From: Syntrophomonas sp. UBA5314
GTDB lineage: Bacteria; Bacillota; Syntrophomonadia; Syntrophomonadales; Syntrophomonadaceae
Assembly (NCBI GenBank): GCA_002410325.1
Contig: DHRK01000002.1
Span: 1-57,697 of the forward strand
Reading direction: 5' to 3'
Length of the DNA: 57,697 bases
This document shows, piece by piece, positions 16,992 through 26,679 of this stretch. Made by a program: the position numbers and the translations under genes. Below the pieces are notes generated by a model that was given only the letters and a program-made list of their open reading frames with translations, searched no databases and was not told where the DNA came from. Numbering within the stretch: the first letter of the stretch is position 1; the number at the start of each line of letters is the position of its first letter.

Positions 16992-17015
16992 AATACCAAT
17001 GATGGTATTTTTTTC
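16992..17015 (+). promoter_or_regulatory. Inverted repeat at the predicted start site of the che operon
   Basis: AATACCA, ATGA, TGGTATT forms a 7-bp inverted repeat followed by a T run. As it begins at the predicted transcription start, an operator for a repressor fits better than a terminator, although the hairpin plus T run could also end an upstream transcript. A second stem (CAGCCG with CGGCTG) follows within 40 bases. Confidence 0.45.
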
Positions 17016-17090
17016 AGCCGTCGTCTGAGCATTTACCCGGCGGCTGTCGTCCACCTTTGAACAGCCCGGCTAGAAAGGATGGTAGCGGCT

Positions 17091-17444
17091 ATGAAAACAG
17101 TTCTGGTGGTTGATGACGCGCTTTTTATGAGACACAGTATCAAACTGGCTTTGGAAAAAAACGGTTTTCGGGTGGTTGGGGACGCCGCCAATGGCCTGGA
17201 GGCAGCAGATAAATATGCCGAGCTTCATCCCGACCTGGTTACCATGGATATTACCATGCCGGATGTGGATGGTATCGAAGGAGTTAAGCTGATCAAGCAG
17301 ATCGACCCGGAGGCCAAAATAATTATGATATCGGCCATGGGCTACGAAAGCTTCGTGATGGATGCCATAGTGGCCGGCGCAGCCGGATTCCTGGTAAAAC
17401 CCTTTAAAGAGGAAAAAATTGTCGAGGTGCTAAAGGCGATATAG
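17091..17444 (+). CDS. cheY: CheY-like single-domain response regulator
   Basis: 117 residues, receiver domain only. The acidic pocket is D8/D9, the phospho-acceptor is D53 (DLVTMDITMPDVDG), Ser of the switch lies in IIMISAMG and Lys in FLVKPF. It accepts phosphate from CheA and in motile cells binds the flagellar switch. The start at 17091 is chosen because the preceding ATG (17079) directly abuts AAAGG, which is well placed for the second ATG. It is the first gene of cheY-cheA-cheW-mcp-cheR. There are no flagellar genes nearby, so the output may be something other than motility. Confidence 0.93.
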   Translation: MKTVLVVDDALFMRHSIKLALEKNGFRVVGDAANGLEAADKYAELHPDLVTMDITMPDVDGIEGVKLIKQIDPEAKIIMISAMGYESFVMDAIVAGAAGFLVKPFKEEKIVEVLKAI

Positions 17445-17518
17445 ATTTTGAACTAAAGAAGTTTCCTTTCTCAGTTTTCGTATTTCGGGTTCCTATTTTT
17501 CTGAGGGAGAGATACAGT

Positions 17519-19558
17519 ATGGAGTCTTTGCTCGATATATTCATTTTAGAAAACTCGCAACTGATTGAACATTTGGAGCAGACTGTTCTTAGCACCGAAA
17601 AATGCCAGGGTATTGATGGTGCGGTTGATGAGGTTTTTCGGATTATGCACACTATTAAAGGCTCCGCATCCATGATGAGGTATGAAAACATTGCTTCTCT
17701 GGCCCATTCGATTGAAGATCTCTTCTCCCATATCCGGGCCAACGGTCCGGGCCAATTTGATAATTCCAGGATCTGCGATCTGGTTTTAAGCAGCATCGAT
17801 TTTCTGAAGAACGAAATCAGCAAGCTGGAAAACGAGCAGGCGGCTGATGGCGACAGTTTCCCCTATATTCAGCTCATCGATGAATACTTGAACCAGCTCC
17901 AGACCAGTGAAGTTGAACCGGCCGGCATTGACAGCATTTCTGCTCCGGGCGGCCCCCGCCTGGAGGAAAACGAATCCCCTGCCCCATCGTCTCAGCGCTC
18001 CCCCCGCTACCGGGCTCTGCTTTTCTTCTCTCCCGGCTGTGAGATGGAGAACCTCAGGGCCTTTGGCATCGTCCACCGGCTCAAAGACCTGGTGGCTATT
18101 GAGGATTATATTCCGCCAGATATAGCGGAAAACAGTTCGAGCAGCGAATTTATAAAACAAAACGGCTTCGATCTGGTCTTTTCCAGCCCGCGCGCTCTCG
18201 AAGAGTTGAGAAACCTCTTCCTCAAAGATCCCTTCGTTGATTCACTGGAACTGGGGATTTTGGAAGAAGATTCCCCCGCTAAGGCCTGGGCTCCCAACCA
18301 AGAGCCGCTCGTCGCGCAGGTCGATGAGAAAAGTTCGGGCACAGGATGCCAGGAAGCAGCAGCCGGCAGCGCCGGGCACCTGCTTAACAACCGCAGCAAT
18401 CACATCAGTGTAAACGTTCACAAACTGGATTTATTGATGGATATGGTGGGGGAACTGGTCATCAGCCAGGCCATGATCAGCCTCAATCCGGATATGAGCC
18501 TGGCCGCTCAATTGGACGGCTTTCAAAAGGCTTCCCGCCAGCACAGCAAGATAATCAACGAATTGCAGGATATCGTCATGTCCATCCGCATGGTTCCGCT
18601 TGATATGACCTTTCAGAAGATGCACCGGATCGTGCGTGATATGAGCAAGAAGCTGGGTAAAAATGTAGTCCTGGAGATTAGCGGCGAGGACACGGAAGTG
18701 GATAAGAACATCATCGACCACCTGTCCGACCCGCTTATGCACCTGATTCGCAATGCCATTGATCACGGCATCGAGAGCCCGTCCGAAAGGGCCCGCCTGG
18801 GCAAGCCGGCAGCTGCCCGGGTGCGCCTGGAAGCGAAAAATGAAAGCGGCGATGTCTATATTCTGGTCAGCGACGACGGGGCCGGCCTGGACCGGGACAA
18901 AATCCTGACCCGCGCCCGGGAGCGCGGCTTAATCAGTCAGGAGGAGCGGGAGTTAAGTGATGCGGAAATCCATTCCTGTATTCTGCTGCCCGGTTTTTCA
19001 ACCTGTGAAGAGGTGAGCGAATTCTCAGGCCGGGGCGTGGGAATGGATGTAGTGGCCAGCAACATTGAAGGAGTGGGAGGGGCGGTTACGGTGAGCAGCA
19101 CTCCCGGCCAGGGAACTACCATATCTCTCAAGATCCCCCTGACCCTGGCTATCATCAACGGCATGCAGGTCAGGGTCGGTCAATCCATCTATATAATCCC
19201 CATCACTTCGATCAAAGAATCTTTAAAAATCCGGGCAGAAAACATTCTCCACGATCCGGAGGGCCGTGAGTTGATTATGCTCCGGGGACAGTGCTACCCG
19301 GTAATCCGCCTTTATCAACATTTCAGGGTCAAAAGCGATCTAAAAGACCTTACCGAAGGGATAATAATATTCGTGGAACACGATTCCCACAGCGTCTGCC
19401 TCTTCGTTGACGCCCTGCTGGGAGAACAACAAATAGTCGTCAAGGCCCTGCCCCGTTACCTGGGCAAAATTAAAGGAATCGGCGGATGCACTCTGCTGGG
19501 GACCGGTCAGGCCAGTCTTATTCTAGATGTTGCCGGGCTGATTGACCAGACCGCCTGA
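17519..19558 (+). CDS. cheA: CheA chemosensory histidine kinase
   Basis: 679 residues. The P1 phosphotransfer domain has His44 (IMHTIKGSAS). A variable region at about 130-290 contains a P2-like segment (RYRALLFFSPGCEMENLRAF). Then come the dimerisation helices, the ATP-binding domain (N-box HLIRNAIDHGIE, G1 VSDDGAGLD, G2 GRGVGMDVV) and a C-terminal CheW-like P5 domain. It autophosphorylates under receptor control and passes phosphate to CheY. The ATG follows GGGAGAG. It lies 74 bases after cheY and 61 before cheW. All catalytic motifs are intact. Confidence 0.95.
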   Translation: MESLLDIFILENSQLIEHLEQTVLSTEKCQGIDGAVDEVFRIMHTIKGSASMMRYENIASLAHSIEDLFSHIRANGPGQFDNSRICDLVLSSIDFLKNEISKLENEQAADGDSFPYIQLIDEYLNQLQTSEVEPAGIDSISAPGGPRLEENESPAPSSQRSPRYRALLFFSPGCEMENLRAFGIVHRLKDLVAIEDYIPPDIAENSSSSEFIKQNGFDLVFSSPRALEELRNLFLKDPFVDSLELGILEEDSPAKAWAPNQEPLVAQVDEKSSGTGCQEAAAGSAGHLLNNRSNHISVNVHKLDLLMDMVGELVISQAMISLNPDMSLAAQLDGFQKASRQHSKIINELQDIVMSIRMVPLDMTFQKMHRIVRDMSKKLGKNVVLEISGEDTEVDKNIIDHLSDPLMHLIRNAIDHGIESPSERARLGKPAAARVRLEAKNESGDVYILVSDDGAGLDRDKILTRARERGLISQEERELSDAEIHSCILLPGFSTCEEVSEFSGRGVGMDVVASNIEGVGGAVTVSSTPGQGTTISLKIPLTLAIINGMQVRVGQSIYIIPITSIKESLKIRAENILHDPEGRELIMLRGQCYPVIRLYQHFRVKSDLKDLTEGIIIFVEHDSHSVCLFVDALLGEQQIVVKALPRYLGKIKGIGGCTLLGTGQASLILDVAGLIDQTA

Positions 19559-19619
19559 AACGTTCCGGGAGGCCAATTTCACAATAGAAACGGTTTTGCA
19601 TATGAAAGGGGTTTTCAAG

Positions 19620-20111
19620 ATGGCTGATGCTAAAAGCGAAAGGGTTCTGGAGGAGGATACCCAGAAGGGGAAGTTCCTGACCTTTCTGGTGGGGAGAGAG
19701 GAATACGGGATTGAAATAAAATATGTGACCGAGATCATCGGAGGGATTCACACCATTACCGAAGTTCCCGAGGTCCCTGCTTATGTAAAAGGTATTATCA
19801 ACCTGAGAGGCAAGATCATCCCGGTGGTGGACGTGAACCTGCGTTTTAATAAAGAAGCCCGGCCTTACGATGACCGCACCTGCATTATCGTCATCGATAT
19901 CTACGATCTATCGGTGGGGCTTATTGTGGATCACGTCGCCGAAGTGGTGGCTATGGCGGATGAGGAAATCGCCCCGCCTCCCGACGCCCGGTCCGGTTTT
20001 CGCAACAATTATATCAAAGGTATCGGCAAAGTCGGGCAGGCGGTAAAACTGATCCTGGACTGCCAGCGCCTGCTCGGCCACGAAGATTTCGGCATGCATC
20101 AGATTGCCTGA
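19620..20111 (+). CDS. cheW: CheW coupling protein
   Basis: 163 residues of the CheW fold (KFLTFLVGREEYGIEIKYVTEIIGG ... GIINLRGKIIPVVDVNLRF ... CIIVIDIYDLSVGLIVDHVAEV). It bridges the receptor and CheA at the cytoplasmic array. Start at 19620 has AAAGGGG nine bases upstream; longer starts at 19602 and 19542 lack a well-placed site, and the latter overlaps cheA. The motif spacing is normal for CheW. Confidence 0.93.
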   Translation: MADAKSERVLEEDTQKGKFLTFLVGREEYGIEIKYVTEIIGGIHTITEVPEVPAYVKGIINLRGKIIPVVDVNLRFNKEARPYDDRTCIIVIDIYDLSVGLIVDHVAEVVAMADEEIAPPPDARSGFRNNYIKGIGKVGQAVKLILDCQRLLGHEDFGMHQIA

Positions 20112-20179
20112 GTTTATTATAGAGCGGACTGTAATAGATGGGACTCGGAAGCGGTTAAAGGTATAGGAGGTTGAATAAA

Positions 20180-22135
20180 ATGGCGGCAAAAACAACAAAA
20201 AGCACCGATCAGCAAAGCGCTGGGAAACCGGCGGCCTTACACGAAATCGAACGAGTATGCCGGGCAATTCAAGAGGGGCGATTATCAACCCGGGCCGACC
20301 TTAAAAAGGCTTCGGAGGCGGATAAATCCATCCTGGAAAATGTAAATGAGATGCTGGACGCCATCTTGATTCCTATGCAGACGGCTTCCACCTCCATTTA
20401 TAAAATCTCCCAGGGGATAATACCGCCCAAGATCAAAGAAGCCTATCCCGGTGATCTGGAGCGGGTTAAAGACAATATCAACGCCTGTATCGATGGGCTG
20501 GCCGGTTTAAACGAGATCTGCCGGGTTTTAAAGCGATTTGCGGTCAACGACCATACTCCCATAGTCGAAGTCAATTGCCCGGGAATATTTGCTGAAACAG
20601 CCGAAGCCGCCAATGCGGTCAGAGAAAGGCTCTTGTCTATCGCTGACATGAATCACAGTATTGCGGTCGGGGATCTGAAGACCCTGGAAGAGCTTAAAAC
20701 CATAGGTAAACGCTCCGAACAGGATGAAATGATACCTTCATATATTGCTATGATCGAAAATATCGAGAGGATGCTGGATGACGCCCATAAACTGGAAAGG
20801 GCCGCCGTTGACGGCCATCTGGAATACCGCATCGATACCTCCTCCCACCAGGGCAAGTTCCGGGCGGTGCTGGAGGGCGTAAACCATACTCTGGACGCGG
20901 TCACCCGGCCTATCGCCGAAGCGGCTCAGGTGCTGGTGGAGATGGAACAGGGCAACCTGGGAGTGCTGGTCCAGGGGGATTACCAGGGGGACCACGCCCT
21001 GATCAAAAACGCTTTAAACGGAACCATCGAGTCTCTGAAAGGATATGTAAGCGAAATAGATCGCGTTTTGTCGGCCATGGCCGCGGGCGACCTGGATCTT
21101 CAGATAAGCCGGAACTTCCGGGGCGATTTTACCGCTATCAGGGATTCCCTGCAATGCATCGTCGCTTCTTTAAATGAAACCCTGCGCGATATAAACACGG
21201 CTGCCGAGCAGGTTTCGGACGGCTCGGTGCAGGTGGCCCGTTCCAGCCAGGCTCTGGCCCAGGGCGCCGCCGAGCAATCCAGCTCGGTCGAGGAATTGAC
21301 CAGTTCCATAACCCAAATTGCGGCTCAAACCAACCAGAACGCCGCCAATGCCGCCCAGGCCAACGAACTGGCCTTGAGCGCCCGCACCAACGCCGAAGAC
21401 GGCAACAAGCAGATGAAGCATATGGTGGAAGCCATGGAGGCTATCAACGAATCCTCCAACAGCATTTCCAAGATCATTAAGGTGATTGACGAAATCGCCT
21501 TCCAAACCAACATCCTGGCCTTAAACGCCGCGGTTGAGGCGGCCCGGGCCGGCCAGCACGGGAAAGGCTTTGCGGTGGTCGCCGAAGAAGTCAGGAACCT
21601 GGCCGCCCGGAGCGCCAGCGCCGCCCGCGAGACCACGGAAATGATCGAAGGTTCCATAAAGAAAACCGAAGCCGGAACCCGGATAGCCCACGAAACCGCT
21701 CAGGCTCTGGGCCAGATTGTAGAGAGCGTAAGCTGGGTAGCCAGCCTGGTGGGCGATATAGCGGATGCCTCCGGCGAACAGGCGGTCGGCATATCACAGA
21801 TAGATCAGGGTTTGGAGCAGATATCCCAGGTGGTTCAGGCCAATGCCGCCACAGCCGAGGAAAGCGCCGCGGCCAGCGAAGAGCTGTCCTCCCAGGCTGA
21901 ATTGCTCAAAGCCCGGGTGGGCAAGTTTAACCTGCAGCGTCAGGTTCAAAATCACTACGCTATGGACTTCGGTCCCGATGTGATGGCCGTTTTAAAGGAA
22001 CTGGCCCAGAAGCAGGATCTGCTGCAGATACTGGGTATGATAGGCCTTGAGCAAGGATCAAACGGGGCGTCAGGGGTTAAATACAGTTCGCCCGGCCCGG
22101 CTTCACTGAGCGACCAGGATTTCGGCAAGTACTGA
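20180..22135 (+). CDS. Soluble methyl-accepting chemoreceptor with repeated HAMP-like segments
   Basis: About 651 residues with no transmembrane helix. The N-terminal half carries a string of HAMP-like or helical units (ISQGIIPPKIKEAYPGDLER, IAVGDLKTLEEL, AVDGHLEYRIDTSSHQG, MEQGNLGVLVQGDYQGDHA, MAAGDLDLQISRNFRGDFT). The C-terminal half is a standard signalling coiled coil with the kinase-contacting hairpin tip (EIAFQTNILALNAAVEAARA) and HGKGFAVVAEEVRNLAARS. It must sense a cytoplasmic or membrane-linked cue. The start at 20180 is the ATG nine bases after AGGAGG; the TTG at 20171 abuts the site. It sits between cheW and cheR. Confidence 0.92.
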   Translation: MAAKTTKSTDQQSAGKPAALHEIERVCRAIQEGRLSTRADLKKASEADKSILENVNEMLDAILIPMQTASTSIYKISQGIIPPKIKEAYPGDLERVKDNINACIDGLAGLNEICRVLKRFAVNDHTPIVEVNCPGIFAETAEAANAVRERLLSIADMNHSIAVGDLKTLEELKTIGKRSEQDEMIPSYIAMIENIERMLDDAHKLERAAVDGHLEYRIDTSSHQGKFRAVLEGVNHTLDAVTRPIAEAAQVLVEMEQGNLGVLVQGDYQGDHALIKNALNGTIESLKGYVSEIDRVLSAMAAGDLDLQISRNFRGDFTAIRDSLQCIVASLNETLRDINTAAEQVSDGSVQVARSSQALAQGAAEQSSSVEELTSSITQIAAQTNQNAANAAQANELALSARTNAEDGNKQMKHMVEAMEAINESSNSISKIIKVIDEIAFQTNILALNAAVEAARAGQHGKGFAVVAEEVRNLAARSASAARETTEMIEGSIKKTEAGTRIAHETAQALGQIVESVSWVASLVGDIADASGEQAVGISQIDQGLEQISQVVQANAATAEESAAASEELSSQAELLKARVGKFNLQRQVQNHYAMDFGPDVMAVLKELAQKQDLLQILGMIGLEQGSNGASGVKYSSPGPASLSDQDFGKY

Positions 22136-22152
22136 AGACAGCGGGTGGCTTT

Positions 22153-22965
22153 ATGACGGCTTTAACCGACACCGAGTTCCATGTTCTGGCCGAATATGCG
22201 CATGATTATTTCGGCCTCAACTTAAAAGAGAAGCGGCATCTGATTGAGAACCGCCTTAATAGCCTGTTGCTCAAACGGGGCCTATCCAGTTTCTCGGCCC
22301 TCTATCAAATCCTGATCAAAGACGCCAACAGCGATCTGGTATCGGAAGTGGCTGACCGGCTCTCAACCAACCACACCTATTTTATGCGCGAAAGCCGGCA
22401 TTTTGATTTCTTCCGCGAGCAGGTTCTGCCCGAACTCAAGGCCCGGGCTAAAAACCGGGATCTGCGCATCTGGAGCGCCGGCTGCAGCAGCGGCCAGGAA
22501 GCCTACACCCTGGCCATGATCATATCCGACTTTTTTGCCGGCCAAAAAGGTGCCTGGGACACCAGGATTCTGGCCACTGATATATCGTCCCGGTCTCTGG
22601 CCCAGGCCCGGGAGGCCTGGTACGGCACTGAAGACCTCGACCGGCTCCCGGCTGCCTGGCGAAAGGTCTATTTTACCCGGCCTGAGCAGGGAAAAAGCCG
22701 GGTGCTGGACAGCTTAAAAAATGAGGTAATATTCCGCCGCTTCAATCTACTGGAAGAGCATTTTCCCTTCGCGCAAAAGTTCCAGGTAATCTTCTGCCGC
22801 AATGTAATGATCTACTTTGACACCGAGACCAAGCGCCAATTGGTGAAACGCTTTTACGAGCACACGGCTCCGGGCGGATACCTGTTCATCGGGCAGTCGG
22901 AGTCGCTCAACTGGGAGAACATCGGCTACCAATATGTGATCCCCTCGGTATACCGAAGGGATTAA
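22153..22965 (+). CDS. cheR: CheR protein-glutamate methyltransferase
   Basis: 270 residues. The N-terminal helical domain (YFGLNLKEKRHLIENRLNSL) precedes the SAM-binding domain with the motif IWSAGCSSGQEAYTLAM, then FFCRN-like FQVIFCRNVMIYFD. It methylates receptor glutamates for adaptation. It starts 18 bases after the receptor gene. No cheB, cheC or cheD is seen in the window, so the demethylase is either elsewhere or absent. Confidence 0.94.
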   Translation: MTALTDTEFHVLAEYAHDYFGLNLKEKRHLIENRLNSLLLKRGLSSFSALYQILIKDANSDLVSEVADRLSTNHTYFMRESRHFDFFREQVLPELKARAKNRDLRIWSAGCSSGQEAYTLAMIISDFFAGQKGAWDTRILATDISSRSLAQAREAWYGTEDLDRLPAAWRKVYFTRPEQGKSRVLDSLKNEVIFRRFNLLEEHFPFAQKFQVIFCRNVMIYFDTETKRQLVKRFYEHTAPGGYLFIGQSESLNWENIGYQYVIPSVYRRD

Positions 22966-23097
22966 ACAACTGGTTTTAAATCCACCTACCCGTTTCCAGC
23001 AAATGGCTGCGGTTTAAGCCTCTGCTGAACGAGATAACTAATAGGACTTGAAGAGCACTTCCTCACCGTATTTTTTGTACCAAGGGGGCCTTTTGTT

Positions 23098-25797
23098 TTG
23101 AAACCCAAACGTATTTTGGTCAAGGTTACACGTGAAGCCAGACGCAAACCTGCTCATGGTTCTTTGTGCGGCCTTTCATCCCGTCCCTCACCTTCGTTTT
23201 CCTCCCTTGAGCCTGAAGGCCTGCTGGCGGGGTTGTTTCCTCCCCTGATTATGAACAGCCCCCATGCTACCTCTATTTCCACCCTGGGTGAGGGTCGATA
23301 CATTGAAGTAAACGATGCCTGGCTGGAAACGACCGGCTGCCAGCGCCACCATGTTATCGGCCAGAAAGCCGGACAGCTAAAGGTTGATGACGGGCTGGAT
23401 AAAGCAATAGCCAGCATTAGAGATATAAGGGGAACCATCAGCGGTCCGTTTTCCCTGCTGGATCGTTATGAAAGCTGCCGTATTGATGAAGGGGGATATT
23501 TTCAGGTTGTCTGGTGGATGCCGGCGGTTCTCTATAACCGTCAGGACTCTTCAGCCTATATTATTAACACCGGCATAAATATCACCCGGCAGAAAAAAAC
23601 CGAGGACTGCCTGCGGGCGAGGAAGGCCTACCTGCACAGTATTCTGGAAAGCGTCAATGGAATCATCTTCACCTTTGACGCCGCAGGCCATTTCATCTTT
23701 GTCTCCCAGGGCTGTACTGAAATCCTGGGGCACAATCCCGATGAAGTGATAACCCATCACGTTAGCCATTACCTTCATCCCGATGATTTAAAGCGGGTTT
23801 CCGGAGTTGTCAACCAGATGATCGCAACCGGAAATCCGGTTAAAGACGTAGAATACCGGGTACGGCATGAAGACGGCTACTGGCTTTGGAATTCGGCCAG
23901 CCTGTCAGTGGCCAAAGATGAATTGGGGGAAACCCTCTTTTATGTGGGTATGGCCACTGACATAAGCAAACGCAAGCAAATGGAAGAAGCCCTGCAGCTG
24001 TCGGAAAAGACCCTTGCCAAAACCTTCTATTTAAATCCCGATCCCATGAGTATAACCACCCTGGGCGAAGGGGTTTACGTGGACGTCAACCAGGCATTTC
24101 TGGATATATCCGGCTTTACGCGCGATGAAGTGATCGGGCGGACCTTTTTTGAATTGAACATCTGGGAAAGCCCCGGGGAGCGTGACCGGATCATTCAAGA
24201 TATACGCGCTAAAAATTTCAATCTCCTGGATGAAGAAGTGAAGCTACGTATAAAGTCCGGGGAGATCAGAACCTTTCTTTTTCCCTGCACCCTTATAGAC
24301 ATTGGCGAAACCGATCATCTCCTCACCGTGTGCCGGGATATAAGCGAGCGCAAACGCTTTGAGGAAGCCCTGCGTTCATCGGAAGACAAATTCGCCAAGG
24401 CCTTTTATTCCAGTCCCACTCCCATGTGCATCGCTACCCTGAAGGAAGGCCGTTTTACCGCGGTAAATAAAAGCTTCTGCAAGCTTTTGGACTATTCCCC
24501 CTCCGAACTCCTGGGCAAGACCTCGGCCGAGCTTAAAATATTGGTGGGACCTTACGCCAGGGGGGTGATAAAAACCAGGCTTCTCAATAAGGAATCCATA
24601 CAAAGTACGGAAATGTGGTTTCGAGGCAAGAACGGCAGCCTGCGCCTGGGTTCATATCGGGCTGAAACCATCGAGATCGACGGTGAAGTCTGCCTGCTGA
24701 GCATCGTGAGCGACATCACCGACCAGAAACAGGCCGAAGCGCAGATCAAGTACTTGAGCTATCATGATAAATTGACCGGTTTGTACAGCCGGGCCTTTTT
24801 CGAGGAAGAATTGAACCGCCTGGACGCCGGTCAGGCCCTGCCTCTGAGCCTGATTATAGGTGATGTAAACGGCCTGAAATTGATCAACGACGCCCTCGGG
24901 CATCGGGAAGGAGACAAGATTTTAACCGCTGTAGCCGAATTGCTAAAGCAATTCTGCCGCAACGAAGACATTATTGCTCGCTGGGGCGGAGACGAATTTA
25001 TCATTTTACTCCCCTGCTGTTCAAGCCAAAACGCGGAGAAAATTGTAGAGAGGATAAAAAAAGCCAATCACTTGATCGACGCCCTGCCCATCCAGATAAG
25101 CATGTCCCTGGGAGTAGCCACTAAAAATGATCCCGGCCAGAATATCCGGGAACTCCTCAAGGAAGCCGAGGATAAGATGTACCGCCATAAACTCTTGGAA
25201 GCCCGCAGTACCCGCAATCATTTCCTGTGCTCGCTGGAAAACACCCTCTGGTCCAGGAGCCATGAAACCAAAGAGCACTGTGAGCGCATGCAGTGCCTGG
25301 CCAGAAGGATCGGCCTCATCGTCAAGCTTCCGGAAAGCGAGCTGGACAGCCTGAAGCTGCTGGCCGCCCTGCATGATATAGGCAAGATAGCCATACCCAA
25401 CAGCATCCTTGAAAAACCGGGGAGTTTAACCGCTGATGAATGGGAAACGATAAAGAAGCACCCCGAAATTGGATACCGGATCGCACTCAGTTCCCCGGAA
25501 ATGTCGCCCATCGCCCTGGCCATTCTTCACCATCACGAGCGATGGGACGGCTCGGGTTACCCCCTGGGCCTTAAAGGCGAGGATATACCTTTCCTCTCCC
25601 GCATCATCTCCATAGTCGACGCTTATGATGTCATGGTCCACGGGCGGCCCTATCAAGAAGCCGTGAGTCCACGGGAAGCCTGGAAGGAAATACGCCGCTG
25701 CGCGGGCAGCCAGTTTGACCCCCACCTGGTCGACAGCCTGGCTGAACTTATGGAAGAATCTCCAACCCGCTTTTTGGCGCTAGAATTCTTTATTTAA
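23098..25797 (+). CDS. Multi-PAS, GGDEF and HD-GYP c-di-GMP turnover protein
   Basis: 899 residues, cytoplasmic. Several PAS domains (about 60-180, 180-300, 305-425, 430-545) lead to a GGDEF domain with intact active site (RWGGDEFIILL) and an I-site RNED five residues before it. A C-terminal HD-GYP phosphodiesterase follows (HDIGK, then HHHERWDGSGYP). Both catalytic sets look intact, so the protein could make and break c-di-GMP with PAS signals choosing. The TTG start has AAGGGGG nine bases upstream. The last 8 bases overlap the convergent hydrolase gene. It sits 132 bases after cheR and may extend that operon. Confidence 0.92.
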   Translation: MKPKRILVKVTREARRKPAHGSLCGLSSRPSPSFSSLEPEGLLAGLFPPLIMNSPHATSISTLGEGRYIEVNDAWLETTGCQRHHVIGQKAGQLKVDDGLDKAIASIRDIRGTISGPFSLLDRYESCRIDEGGYFQVVWWMPAVLYNRQDSSAYIINTGINITRQKKTEDCLRARKAYLHSILESVNGIIFTFDAAGHFIFVSQGCTEILGHNPDEVITHHVSHYLHPDDLKRVSGVVNQMIATGNPVKDVEYRVRHEDGYWLWNSASLSVAKDELGETLFYVGMATDISKRKQMEEALQLSEKTLAKTFYLNPDPMSITTLGEGVYVDVNQAFLDISGFTRDEVIGRTFFELNIWESPGERDRIIQDIRAKNFNLLDEEVKLRIKSGEIRTFLFPCTLIDIGETDHLLTVCRDISERKRFEEALRSSEDKFAKAFYSSPTPMCIATLKEGRFTAVNKSFCKLLDYSPSELLGKTSAELKILVGPYARGVIKTRLLNKESIQSTEMWFRGKNGSLRLGSYRAETIEIDGEVCLLSIVSDITDQKQAEAQIKYLSYHDKLTGLYSRAFFEEELNRLDAGQALPLSLIIGDVNGLKLINDALGHREGDKILTAVAELLKQFCRNEDIIARWGGDEFIILLPCCSSQNAEKIVERIKKANHLIDALPIQISMSLGVATKNDPGQNIRELLKEAEDKMYRHKLLEARSTRNHFLCSLENTLWSRSHETKEHCERMQCLARRIGLIVKLPESELDSLKLLAALHDIGKIAIPNSILEKPGSLTADEWETIKKHPEIGYRIALSSPEMSPIALAILHHHERWDGSGYPLGLKGEDIPFLSRIISIVDAYDVMVHGRPYQEAVSPREAWKEIRRCAGSQFDPHLVDSLAELMEESPTRFLALEFFI

Positions 25798-26560
25798 ACT
25801 GAGCCTGCAGGAACTGCCTGATGGCCTGGTTGGTTTCGGCTTTCTTCTCCAGCATGGGGTGATGACCCGAACCGTTTATCATATGTAAAGCTGAATGCTT
25901 GATATTTTCATCCAGATACTGAGATGCTTTGAGGGGCGTCATTTTATCTTTGTCGCCCACCAGGATTAAAACAGGAACGCCGATTTCTCCCAGACGCCCT
26001 GAAACATCGAAGTTGTTGCAGGCGTTAAAATCGATAAAAAGCTGCTGCTGAGAAGCCTGGGCCATCCGCTCCAGCTCCGCTTGAACCAATTCGGCCGGGG
26101 CTTCAGGTCCATAGGCTATTTTCAAAAATCCGGTGTCAAAGGTTCCCTTAGCCAGCTGTTCCAGCATCTGCGGATTGACCGGCATACGAGCTCCCGCTCC
26201 GATCAATACCAGGCCATCCACCCTATCCGGATAGTTCAATGCGGTCTGCAGGACAATGATAGCGCCCATGGAATGCCCCACCAGAATAAGCGGGCGCGGC
26301 ATAGCGCTCTGTTTGATGAAATCAACCAGGGTATCGGCGTAAGCCGCCGCCGATTCCAAAGCGCTTCCCGAAGAGGCTCCGTGGCCCGGTAAATCCAGGG
26401 CGGCAACCAGCCATCCCTCCATGCCCTCCTCCAACTGACCGGCCCATTTCTGATGGGTGCCCCCCGCCCCGTGCACAAAAACCAGGCTGCCTTGAGCCGC
26501 AGACGGAGCGGCTGCGGTTTGGAAAAATACCCGGCCGTTTTTGAGTTCCGCATATGCCAT
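25790..26560 (-). CDS. Alpha/beta hydrolase
   Basis: 256 residues of the alpha/beta hydrolase fold. The nucleophile elbow is GHSMGA, the acid is likely Asp in LVGDKDKMTP, and the base is His in GSGHHPML; the oxyanion region is FVHGAGGTHQKW. The substrate (ester, thioester or C-C bond) cannot be told from the sequence. Start at 26560 has AAGGGGG eight bases upstream; the ATG at 26578 is a poorer choice. It overlaps the end of the convergent c-di-GMP gene by 8 bases, so the two transcripts are antisense at their ends. Confidence 0.85.
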   Translation of the reverse strand: MAYAELKNGRVFFQTAAAPSAAQGSLVFVHGAGGTHQKWAGQLEEGMEGWLVAALDLPGHGASSGSALESAAAYADTLVDFIKQSAMPRPLILVGHSMGAIIVLQTALNYPDRVDGLVLIGAGARMPVNPQMLEQLAKGTFDTGFLKIAYGPEAPAELVQAELERMAQASQQQLFIDFNACNNFDVSGRLGEIGVPVLILVGDKDKMTPLKASQYLDENIKHSALHMINGSGHHPMLEKKAETNQAIRQFLQAQFK

Positions 26561-26679
26561 TATTAAATCCCCCTTCATATTCTCCCCTTGTGGGGAAACT
26601 CTATCGCCTGTTAAAAGCTTCCACCCTTATTCGTATTCTACTATAAAATGGTCAGGACCCGGAAAAATCTATTCATCAT

